From NCBI GenBank assembly GCA_030789695.1, contig CM061139.1, positions 197,381,641 through 197,445,640 on the forward strand: a stretch of 64,000 nt of DNA, written 5' to 3'. A model generated the notes under the pieces. The model was not told where the DNA came from. It saw only the letters and a program-made list of their open reading frames with translations, and searched no databases. This stretch comes from Scilla litardierei. Lineage: Eukaryota; Streptophyta; Magnoliopsida; Asparagales; Asparagaceae. The position numbers and the translations under genes were made by a program. The first letter of the stretch is position 1, and each line of letters opens with the position of its first letter. Shown here piece after piece: positions 11,926 through 21,604 of this stretch.

Positions 11926-13110
11926 TGTGTGAGTGGATAAGATTGTATCTCATCCATGTATGTAGTCTCACATCCCCTATAAATAAATGCTTGGGGTCTC
12001 CCCCAGATGGCAACGCTTCATAACATGTTAGCAGCGTGTTCTAACCAACAGAAAGAGAGAGAGAGAATGGATCGTTGCAGAAGTCTTGTCAGACGACAGA
12101 AGATTGAAAGATCGTAACTGCTTGGACGTTGAGTAACCAAATCCAAACCTCGCATAGGCGTCTCAACCGTCGCTAGATCTGAAGGACGGATCTAGAGGTA
12201 TTCCTACAAATCAAGAATATCTTATTTTTTTATCATGATCATGATGCCTACAACATCAATCTCATAAGATCGGACAAGAAAAATCGATTTTTATTCTCCC
12301 TAGAACAAAGACGACGGCTTTCCGCCATCGATCCTAGGGAAGAACATCATAAACCTTAATATATGGTAATTATAAAATAATTAAAAACTATACCCCCTTA
12401 ACCAACACACTGCCGATGTCCCCCGACATCGGCGGGAGCACGCCGCTGCCTTGTGCGGCAACAAAACACACAATAAGGGTTTTAATCACAAAATTTTTTT
12501 CGGAACCCTAATCACCGGCGACCTCCCCTGCCGTCGGCAATGCCACCCCTGCCAATCGTCGCCCCCACAACGGTGATGGCATACCGCCGCCATAAGGAGG
12601 CCGAACCCCACAAGGGTTCTAACAAAAAAATTGACTTTTACCCCTCCGGCGCCTCCAACCGTCGACACCGCCGCTGCTCGACGGCAACACGGCCCACAAT
12701 GGCCGGCGGCAATAGCCGCGGAGGGGGAGCGATGGAAACCATCACCCTCCCCCCCACAAAGACCCTATTGGGCTTCGGTCCAGTAACACCAAAAAAATTC
12801 CCCTATGGGCCGAAACCCCCAGCTCCGTTGCGGGGCTCGGCCCAACACACTAAAAACAAAAAAAGAATCAGCTGTGGGCCTAAAGCCCACGGCAGCTATA
12901 TGGGCTCCGGCCCACATGCCGAGCAAAAAATGGGAGAAATCTTTTGATGTGGGTCAAAAGCTAGCAGCCCAGGCTGCGGGCCTCAGGCCCGCAAGCCGTA
13001 GTGTTTTAATAAAACAAAAATAATTGCTGCATGCCTGAAGCCCGCAACCCTGGCTACGGGCCTCAGGCCCGTAATTTATTTTTTCAAAAAAAAATGAAAA
13101 AAGTGGTTAA
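11926..13110 (+). mobile_element. Copia-like LTR end and leader remnant (no coding part)
   Basis: At about 11985-12027 a CTATAAATA box and a segment ending CTTCATAACA are followed directly by TGTTAGCAGCGTGTTC. This parallels the LTR-end/primer-site junction of the Copia at 63439, which reads CGTTATCAGCACGCTC. Both are followed by a GCTAGATC...GATCTAGAGGTA phrase (about 12172-12200 here; 63300-63350 in reverse there). The GC-rich stretch 12400-13075 holds several short stem-loops such as GCGGGCCTCAGGCCCGC (12976-12992) and ACGGGCCTCAGGCCCGT (13056-13072). I infer a 5' end of a Copia whose coding part is absent. The left LTR boundary is uncertain. Confidence 0.35.
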
Positions 13111-14937
13111 ATTAATTGATTAAATATGGGATTTTGTGATATAAAATGCGGAAAAATATGGAGTTTTAAAGGGGGCAAATGAAAACTTTTGGGGATTTAT
13201 AAGGGGGCATAAAAAGGAAATCTTTCCTTTTAAAAAACAAATTATTTGAGGGCACCATTCAATTTTATTTGAATTGACCCATATTCGCACAACTTATTCA
13301 TAGCATATTATCATATATGATGCGAGTGTTTGGAACATATTTATATGTCGTGCATCACATTTTTCTGCCACATATTATAGAATAAATTTTATGTTTTATT
13401 GTGCAAGCATTAACTCAATAATTATGAAGATCATGTGACCGTTCTGCTATTGTTATCTAACCTAATGGTATATGACATCGCCCCGCGGTCTAAATAATTA
13501 TTAATCATTAAATTTGATGTATTTATCCTATTTTGAATCTGTGATGATTGTGAAGCATTATAAACATGTTTAATAAACATAAATTTTGCATGAATGGCTA
13601 ATTATGGTTTTGGATCGACGGTTTAGTCCCACATTATACTTTTTCTGTACTTTTCTTTTTTTCTTTTGAGAGAAATTGTAGTGAGGAAAAATATAAAATG
13701 CCCAAGACAGATGACTATTTCTATGGAGGCAGAGGCCACTCTTGAAGATGAAAAATTTTATGGGACCAATGTGGTTTCTAAAGTTGTAATTTTCTCTTTC
13801 ATTGGTGTAAAATGGATTGTATATATGGACTTTGGGACATTATATTTTTATATGGTGACTGGCCGGTCTACACAATTAGCCTATTCATTATAATTGTCTC
13901 TGCATGATATAATTTATGGTTTTATATCAATTCATGTGATTGTGCTTATAAATAATTATGGATAATGGCCCTTGTCGCAATTATTGTTTTCAAATATTTG
14001 AATAAATATTATTGTTAATTGGACCTAAAGTTCCATTAAAATGACAATACCCTTCTTTCCTTATAAATAAATAAATGAATGCAACGGGATGTGAAAATCA
14101 TTATTGCCATCTCCTAGACACAAGTCTTAAAAGATGGGCACCCCCGTGGTAAATAGATCCTACAAGATCTATGGTCTAATTACAGACCAATATGGACACC
14201 AAAAGGATGTCATATCGTCGCTAAGTGATCTTACCTCACGGTGCATGATTCTTATGTCTAGCTCTGAGTAATAATTTTGTCATTAAAATAATAAATAATA
14301 AGATCACGCCTGAAGTCGTAACTTGATAGAATAAATGAGAAACATAAAATAATGAATGAGTATCGCATCCTTGCATTTGCCCCTGGGTCATGTTTCTTCT
14401 TCCACGATTGAAAAAATGGAAGAAAAGAAACATGAGGAGCTCGCACCCCAATAACTGTCTCCTTAGTGAGAACATTGTTTTCTTCTTCCATAAGCTTAAA
14501 AAATGGAAGAAATGACACAGATGGAGCTCACACCCTAATAAATGTCTCTTTAGTGAGACCAATGCTTCTTCCCGAAAAATATATAAAAATTGATAGAAAG
14601 AAATAGTGAGAGCTTGCACCCTCATAAGTGAGGCTAATGCTTTCTTTCTCCAAAAAAATTATAAATGTGGAGAAATGGTAACATGAGGAGCATAGAATTT
14701 ACAAGAAAGGGAAAGGAAAAAAGTATAACTCGACGAAAAAATAGTAATGGCTAACGAAGTCTAGTAAAGATTGGCAAGACCTATATAGGTTATTAATACA
14801 TGCCAATATAATTGCAAGATTTATATAAAGCCAGTCTAAAAATGAAAGCTGAAATAAATCTAGCTATTGTCTACTTAGCTATTTTTCGAGCACGTAAAAA
14901 TTTCGAAAACAATATTTTGCTTGACTAGTTGTCAAAA
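13111..14937. other. intergenic AT-rich DNA
   Basis: No recognisable gene. A 75-codon ORF at 13666-13893 has no family I know and ordinary AT-rich composition. The only structured part is the repeat at 14385-14700. Confidence 0.5.
14385..14700. repeat. imperfect tandem repeat, about 90-bp units, each with an inverted pair
   Basis: Three to four units carry GAGCTCGCACCC-type phrases (about 14440, 14523, 14611), followed by TCTCCTTAGTGAG-type phrases. Each unit also has a short inverted pair TTCTTCTTCCA ... TGGAAGAA with an A-rich loop. The units are diverged. Confidence 0.6.
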
Positions 14938-15139
14938 GGACAATTTTTGTAAATATGCCAAAAAAATAATTTTAAAAAATCGACCTCGTTTTTTATTTAG
15001 CAAAACCGACCTCTTTTGGTTTTGAGACCAAAAGAGGTCGGTTCTGGCCCGTGGGGCACGTGAGCCCCACGGGCCGCATCTTCAGAGTGCGGCTCTTGGC
15101 CGCACCTCTGCAGGTGCGGCCAAGATCTCCCCAAAACAG
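14938..15139 (+). repeat. MULE-A left terminal inverted repeat
   Basis: About 202 bp, inverted partner at 24388-24611. The outer 90 bp is AT-rich and ends in an inner hairpin, ACCGACCTCTTTTGG then CCAAAAGAGGTCGGT (about 15007-15042). The inner part is GC-rich with GCCGCAC/GTGCGGC arms and ends CAAGATCTCCCCAAAACAG. Confidence 0.85.
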
Positions 15140-15600
15140 AAACCAAAACTGCTGCTGCTACTCCATCCTCTCTGTTTGCAAATAGCTGCTGCTGATATTG
15201 CTGATGCTCTTCTCAATATCAGCGGCTGCTTCTGCTCCTACTCTCTCGATAATTCACCCCTGATTCATCACATCATATGCATATATAAATCAAAACGTGT
15301 CATAAATAATTCTCACATTAATACTTCTCACAGCCATAGTGTTTCACAAATATCACAAATAGTATATCACAACACATCACTTGGATATCAGAAAGTTCAT
15401 ATAAATCAAAACACACATCACATCGAATTCATCAAGCTCACGTAACACATATATCAAACAATATTGAATTCATCAACCATAGTAGTTTCAAAATACGTAT
15501 CACGTCAAATTCAACAAACTTACAAAAAACATATAGCAAACATACATAAAATGGGCCTAACACATCAATCATGGCCCTAACACAACATTCTCAGTAGAGT
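15140..15600. other. MULE-A 3' non-coding part
   Basis: AT-rich stretch between the left TIR and the end of the transposase gene. Only loosely repeated ATATCACA/CACATCA phrases are seen. Confidence 0.5.
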
Positions 15601-15639
15601 AACATCCACCATTGCATCATGTGCGGGATTTGCCTCGGC

Positions 15640-15736
15640 ATTGAGATGAAGACGCGCCGCGGCCTTGAGATGAAGACGCGCCGCGGCCTTGAGATGAAGA
15701 CCCGCCGCGAACTTGAGATGAAGACCTAAAAGATAA
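15640..15736 (-). repeat. 24-bp tandem repeat coding SSSQGRG-type units
   Basis: Four units of TTGAGATGAAGACGCGCCGC plus four bases (plus strand), the outer ones diverged. In the frame that follows the probable acceptor TTTTAG|G they encode Ser/Gln/Gly/Arg octads, a plausible RG-rich transposase tail. Confidence 0.75.
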
Positions 15737-15984
15737 GCATAAATTAGAACATCATATATATATATCCGCAAGAAATATATGAATTGCAAAATCAACATAC
15801 GCGTGTGTTAGAGGAGGATTTCGGCAGCGTGATTTGTAATGCCCGAGTTGATGACAATTGCCACATCTATTCTGTCGGCTTCATTCACGGGGAATATCCA
15901 TTGCCCCCCGAATACGTGTAGATGTAGGCCGACCTGGAGGTCTTCTTTTATCGGGTGGAAGTAATTTGGGATCTTCCCAAGCCT

Positions 15985-16066
15985 TCCAATACCGTGCATC
16001 GGGTATGGGATGAAATAAAGGTTCATACAATACTGTGCATCGGGTATGGGATAAAATTAAGGTTCA
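15985..16066 (-). repeat. 41-bp tandem duplication in the transposase gene
   Basis: Copies 15985-16025 and 16026-16066 share CATCGGGTATGGGAT and AAGGTTCA and differ at a few bases. Since 41 is not a multiple of three it throws the reading frame between the SWIM finger and the zinc knuckle. Confidence 0.85.
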
Positions 16067-17790
16067 TATGCAAGGCGATATCTGCTAACCATATAACATG
16101 GCACACAGAATGGCATATATGCTATGTTGGCATCATATTCTTGTCTAGACGTTGCGGCGATCACATGGGCACATTGGATGTGTTGAAGCAGAGGAATATT
16201 GCAACTACATCTGCCTTTCTCGTCATGCAACTTAACAGTATAACGGAGACCATCGTTGTCAGTCACCTGCCACTCAAAATCACTAAACCTTGTGAACATA
16301 AATGTTCGGGCCTCTTCCCTCCGTTCCCCAATAATGTCCATTGTTGTGGGAACAAAATCTGTCCTCCACCCTTGTCCACTTAGTCTTCGACTGAAGAAAT
16401 ATCTATTTAACCTGTAAAATGTTCTTGCAATCAATGCTTGTATAGGTAGAGCTCTAGCACATTTGAGCACCCCATTAAAGCTCTCAGAACAATTTGTTGT
16501 CATGAAACAATAGAGTTTTCCACGATCGGCATGCATCGCACACATGCTTTCTTCCCCATGTAAATCTGCAAATATCCACTCATCTGCTTCAATGGACTCG
16601 TCTTTGATATTGGCACGATAGGCATTGTATGTAAGCAAGTCTGATGCAATGTCAGCCATCCAGAAATTTCCCTCCAAGGTACGTGTTTGGAATCCTTTCG
16701 CCTTGTAATTTGTAATAATATGCCGCAGACAATACCTATGGTGATAATGTGCTGGCTAACCCTCTTCTAGTGCTCGTGGAATTCCTTTCATTCTATCTGA
16801 AATGAAGGTAATCGTTCGTCCATGAGCACTTGGTATGTATTCATATATACATGCGAAAAACCACTTCCAATTTTCTTAATTCTCAGCTGACACAACAGCA
16901 AATGCTAAGGAAAACAGCCCACCATTTCCATCCACTCCGGTGGCCACAAGTGAACACCCACCATATTTCCCATACAAATGGGTACCATCAATACTTAGGA
17001 TCGGCCGACAATGCTTGAAACCCTTGATTGAAGGACCAAATGCCCAGAAGACCCCTGAAAATTGTGCCACTCCTTCACTGATAATGTCATACGTGAGCTT
17101 GTATACTATACCTGAATTAGTCTCTGAAATGGCCTCTAAATACCGAGATAGCCGATTATATGACCCTCCCAATCTCCAAAAATCCTTTCTAATGCCTTCG
17201 ATCTTGACATCCATGCTTTGTAATATGAAATTCGGATCCGTAACATGGTGGTTATAGCCTATTGGATTTCTGCCGGTGTCAAATCTAACTTTGTCTTCAC
17301 CATTGGCATAATCATGTTACAAATGAAATATGTTGTGGCTTTTTTGTGATCTGTATTAAGGGTTGGATTATTGCAAGTATGTTCCTCAACAACCCTTGAG
17401 AGCTTGAACTTCTCAATGCTACTCTTCCGCACTGCTACATGGATACGCCACGGACAACTCCTACTAGCCTCATCTTGTGTTGCCGGATTGACCGCAACAT
17501 TTAGGCCACATATCACGTTATAACTTGTCTTGTTTGTCTTGATTGGCCTAAATGAAACATTACGCTTAATGCTCCACTCCGTTATTGCTTTAATCAAGGC
17601 GGCCTTTGTATCATATATATATTTCGCCGACATTGAATACCCCCCTAACGTTTTGAGGTATAGGCTCTTCTATTCTCTTTCAAGTGTATTTCTCATAACT
17701 GTTGCATTCAGCCATTCTTCCTCTTCAACTTCATCTGGCAAAGCCTCCTCATCTTCCACAATTGTGTTAACGGCAACCGATTGTTGTATC

Positions 17791-19026
17791 CAGGGGCGTA
17801 ACTATGCATACTTTGCCCTGGGCAGCTGCCCAGGGCAAATAAAATGCGTTTATACAATGTAATAAGCTTGCTTAGTATCTCACTTGGTTAAAGCGTGAAG
17901 CTGGTTGCCTCATGGATTCAGTTTCGAAACCTGTCTGGTTCATGTATTATTGAATTTTATACTGCATGGTGTTGCTATGGAAACCTGCCTAATTGGTTCT
18001 GTACACATACCGTTTTGGCCCAACTGAACTGTTTGCTCAGTATACATAAAATAATGTAGGGCGTTGCTATGCAAACATGCCTAATTGTTTTGTGCACATA
18101 CCATTTATTTTAGTCATAAAAATCCTAGTGGGAGTTGCTATGCAAACTGACCTAGTTGATCAGTATACATATTATTTAATGTTTCAGTTAAGAGTTGATG
18201 TGCTATTTCAAGGCATCTAAATTGTTTAGGGTTTTTTGTTTTATGCTTTTTTTTTGAAAATTTCCCTGATAGTTCTCGATGGGGTTTGATATTGTAATTT
18301 GTTTTAAATTTGATAATATTTTAGGGTTTCCACCTGCTAGTTCTATATCCAATTGAGGCTATGACTAACTGCATATGCTTCAATATATGATTATTTTGAT
18401 TTACTTGAATTGGGTTTCCCCATTTTCAAGTATATTTTTGGCTAGATCAATGATCAAGAACTGTCTTTCTAGATTTATTCGATCCCGCATTTAGCTTTAA
18501 GTACTTTATTTTGGTTTAGTTGTGTTATCATTCAGAGTAAATTTAGTATTTTAATTTTTTTAAGCAGCAAACTGGGTTTTGCATTGAATTAAATATTTAT
18601 TTTAAGATAGAATTAATGTTTTTCGATATTTTCCTTTGATTGTTAATAGAGATTTTATGTCTTTGTTTATATTTTGATCCAAGTAGAATATTAATTAGGT
18701 TTGACTTTTTCATCTTAATTTTTTAATATGACCAGTGGTCAATATTATCATTTTTACGTTGGCTCATGAGTATGCTAGTTATTTCATTGAAAAAATAATT
18801 TCTAAAGCAACGCTCACAATAAGTAAGATTATTTTTTAATCAGTTACATAATTACCTAAAAACATGTTTTTAGTTGTGAAAAACTTTCATCATTATTGAA
18901 ATTGCAACATGGTGATCTATGTTTGAATAAATCTCGTTGTAGAAAGTTAATGGTATTTTTTAATATTATTCTTTGTATCATCTTTATTTTCGCCCAGAGA
19001 AAAAAATAATCCTGGTTACGCCACTG
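17791..19026. mobile_element. non-autonomous hAT element
   Basis: Ends are CAGGGGCGTAAC and (reverse) CAGTGGCGTAACC. The 8-bp target duplication GTTGTATC is exact at 17783-17790 and 19027-19034. Length is 1236 bp, AT-rich inside with no transposase. A palindrome GCCCTGGGCAGCTGCCCAGG lies close to the left end. Both TSD length and CA...TG ends fit hAT. It splits the acidic linker of the MULE-A transposase gene. Confidence 0.9.
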
Positions 19027-19727
19027 GTTGTATCCATGATATATCATCTTCGTTTGGATCTTCCGCATAGAGCATGCTATCCTCTCCGGCCCCGACATGC
19101 TCCTTGTCATCACTATCTTCTATTTCTTCTTCCACATCTTCAGATATGTATGGATCATCAGACATCGACTCCGGTACAGAAGGGCCTTCCATGTAAGTTG
19201 AATATTGATTTTCAATTTCCAATGATTCAACATTCAACCTGTTACTGACATATGAAAGGTTTCAAATTTTAGATACTACTACGAATATATAAAAAATATT
19301 TCAAATAACAATTCGCAAAACTTGATTAAAATCTAGACTTACGTGTTCATGTTATCATTATCTTGCGGATATTGCGAACACCCTACTCCTGTCGTATTTT
19401 CTTGGGTGGTGTTTATTGCATACATATTTCAACTCCACGGTGATCTTGTGATAAATCAAACAGATTCTCCATATTATCGTCATCTGATATTTTCACGGCG
19501 GTAGTCTTTCCTTTCATTACTGGCCAGTTACACACCAGATTCAACATATATTCCTCCCGACGGATCTTCATGATATTGTATATCCGATCTACTAGGTCGT
19601 TATACATCGAACCACATATCAGCTTCATCGATTTAACTTTCCCTCCGACATACCGTGGTTCGTGATTTTCATTAATATATAATTCACCGGCAAAATAGCA
19701 TATGATAAAAATTGAATCACTTGTCAT

Positions 19728-20700
19728 TTCCAACAACCTGCACACACACCATTATAAATCCATAAATCCCTAAATCATAACATAATGATGAACAAAAAAC
19801 TCTGAATACCTATTAGGAGATCTGCTCTATCGGCACGGATCGGCTCTCGTATGGCAAAGGGTGTCGGATTGCATCTGAGTTGAATCGGAACAAAGCCCGC
19901 CGTCGCAAAAAGCATTACAATAATCCAAGACTCAAAAAGAGAAATGCAAGTAATAGAAATTACATGGATTACATATTGCATCTCCTAGAGTCTAAGTCTT
20001 CAAGCTCATGATACCTAAATGCTACCGATCATCTCCAAGCTTTGGCACTCCTTGATGAGCTTCCATTCATCAAGCTCCAAGCTTTGGCATAGCTCCTCTA
20101 GATGTCCATCCATCATCATGCTCCAAGCTTTGGCTTCATTAGATGATCTTCATGACTTCATCTAAGCTTGAGCACACCATCACTCTTGGAGGTCTTTAAT
20201 ATATCAACCAGCACATACACCCTGACCAGTGGGCAACACACTGATCCATATTTTCAAAACAATTTCCAGTGTCAAAACATGAAAATGATTCGGTATCGTA
20301 TGGTGAATGATAACAGAAAAATATTGAGTTTCAAAACGTTAACATATTGTTCAACATAATCTAACACCATAACATGTGATGTCCCAAATCATCAAGTTGT
20401 GAATCCTACTTTATGTGAAGATATGCAAAGAGCTTCTCCATCTAATTCGTTCATTCCTTCTTCTAATTCTTTCTACCTTGCTTTGTGTTACACTACATTT
20501 GAGACGAATGCGCAATAAGATTGAGGAAGCATCCATTGCTCATTATGCTACTGCCTGGCAAGCAGTAGGACCATGGAAACATATGTCTCCCTTGTTCTAA
20601 TGACTTGTTGGCTTTAAGATGATGGGCACATTTACTTCTCACAATCCATGTTGCAGCATGGCTTGTCCCAATAGACTTTTCTTTTCCCGAGGCTACATCT
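19728..20700. other. MULE-A upstream region of the transposase gene
   Basis: No coding region recognised. CAAGCTTTGG/CTCCAAGC phrases recur at about 20036-20130. The promoter of the minus-strand transposase gene should lie here, but I cannot point to a clear TATA box. Confidence 0.4.
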
Positions 20701-20769
20701 TGTTAGGAACAAACCCCACAAAAAAAACAAGCCGCATGCAACGAAGCAGTGGCTATCGTTTTCTAGGCC

Positions 20770-20880
20770 GCACTCTACAGATGTGGATCTTGGCCGCACT
20801 TCCAAAGGCCGCACTTTGAAAGTGCGGCTTTGGGCCACACTTTGAAAGTGCGGCCGAGGGCCGCACCTGTGGGGTGTGGT
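20770..20880. repeat. cluster of GCCGCAC...GTGCGGC palindromes inside MULE-A
   Basis: Within 110 bp there are several arms, for example GCCGCACTTTGAAAGTGCGG and CCACACTTTGAAAGTGCGGC, plus a half site GGCCGCACCTGTGG. They match the palindromes in the MULE-A ends and, with a different centre, in the small MULE at 45 kb. A GCTATAAATC box follows at about 20888. Confidence 0.75.
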
Positions 20881-20924
20881 GTCGGGGGCTATAAATCTCA
20901 CACTTCCAGCAAAGAAATTTCAAC

Positions 20925-21034
20925 GGAGTGTGATGCGGAGTGTGATACGATACGTATTACACACCCGCCGACTTCAGCATTGAATTCTTTGCTGGAAGTG
21001 TGATACGGAGTGTGATACGATACGTATCACACAC
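20925..21034. repeat. direct repeats with GTGTGATACGATACGTATCACAC core
   Basis: GGAGTGTGATACGATACGTA occurs at about 20937 and again at about 21011, each followed by a TTACACACC or TCACACACC arm, so each unit is a near palindrome. CTTCCAGCAAAGAA and its inverted form TTCTTTGCTGGAAG flank the first unit. Confidence 0.75.
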
Positions 21035-21119
21035 CATAGCAAAGAAGCAGTTGCTGTGATGGCGCTTGCTCGACGGGATAACGTGGTCAAGCTATTTGGA
21101 GAAAGACTGTTGGCGGAAT

Positions 21120-21363
21120 GATGGAGGTATTCTGTCACTGGGTTGGGCTCCGCTCCAGTTGAGAATTTTCTCCTCCCGATCTCATCTACGTGCTCTTTTG
21201 CTGATTCGTTGACCGCTTGAGCCGCTGTCTTCCTCCTGTAATCTGTGGAGAAATCCCGCCGCTTAAACTGCCACCGAAGCAGCAAAAGGGCACGTAGGTG
21301 AGTTCGGGAGGAGAAAATTCTCGTCTGGAGCGCAGCCCAATCCGCTGACTGAATACCTCCATC
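21120..21363. repeat. 84-bp ungapped foldback (hairpin)
   Basis: Arms 21120-21203 and 21280-21363 are inverted copies of equal length without gaps. I count about 10 mismatches (roughly 88% identity), around a 76-base loop. An RNA from either strand would form a long stem. The arms carry no mobile-element ends or target duplication that I can see. Confidence 0.8.
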
Positions 21364-21604
21364 AAGCCCTAACACAACCTTTCTCGTATGTATATGTGAT
21401 GTATGAATATTGGGTGTATGAATGAATTCGTTGAATAAATTTGGGGTGTATGAATGAGTTCGTTGAATAAACATGGGGTGTATAAAAGATTTGTTTTGAA
21501 CCCATATATAACACATATATTATATATCAAATTCATTTGAGAAACCGTACATAACAAATGTCTCAAATCCAGCAAATATACATAACACATTTCAAAGATA
21601 CATA

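Larger units (their letters stand above)
15620..19727 (-). pseudogene. MULE-A transposase (MuDR family), decayed
   Basis: It would cut and paste the element. Reading on minus: an N-terminal exon (start about 19727, to about 19413) with the PB1-like region seen in plant MULEs; an acidic linker (19237-19035), now split by a hAT; a MuDR DNA-binding region (17633-17259) with a CPWRIHV segment; the DDE core with first Asp in LSIDGTHL (about 16985), second in ISDRMKG (about 16790), and a later NCSESFN segment (about 16490); a SWIM finger CSCN...CAHV (about 16200-16140); a CCHC knuckle CGNCHQLGHYKSRC (about 15860-15815); and a last exon coding 8-residue SSSQGRGA-type repeats (about 15736-15636). Breaks: a TAA after SAEN near 16876, a TAG near 16765, a frameshift near 17170, and a 41-bp tandem duplication at 15985-16066. 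Not functional. Confidence 0.85.

Noticed and set aside
13666..13893. 75-codon ORF
   Set aside because: AT-rich chance ORF, no similarity pattern seen.
16026..16383. 142-codon plus-strand ORF from 15955
   Set aside because: Antisense to the MULE-A SWIM-finger region.
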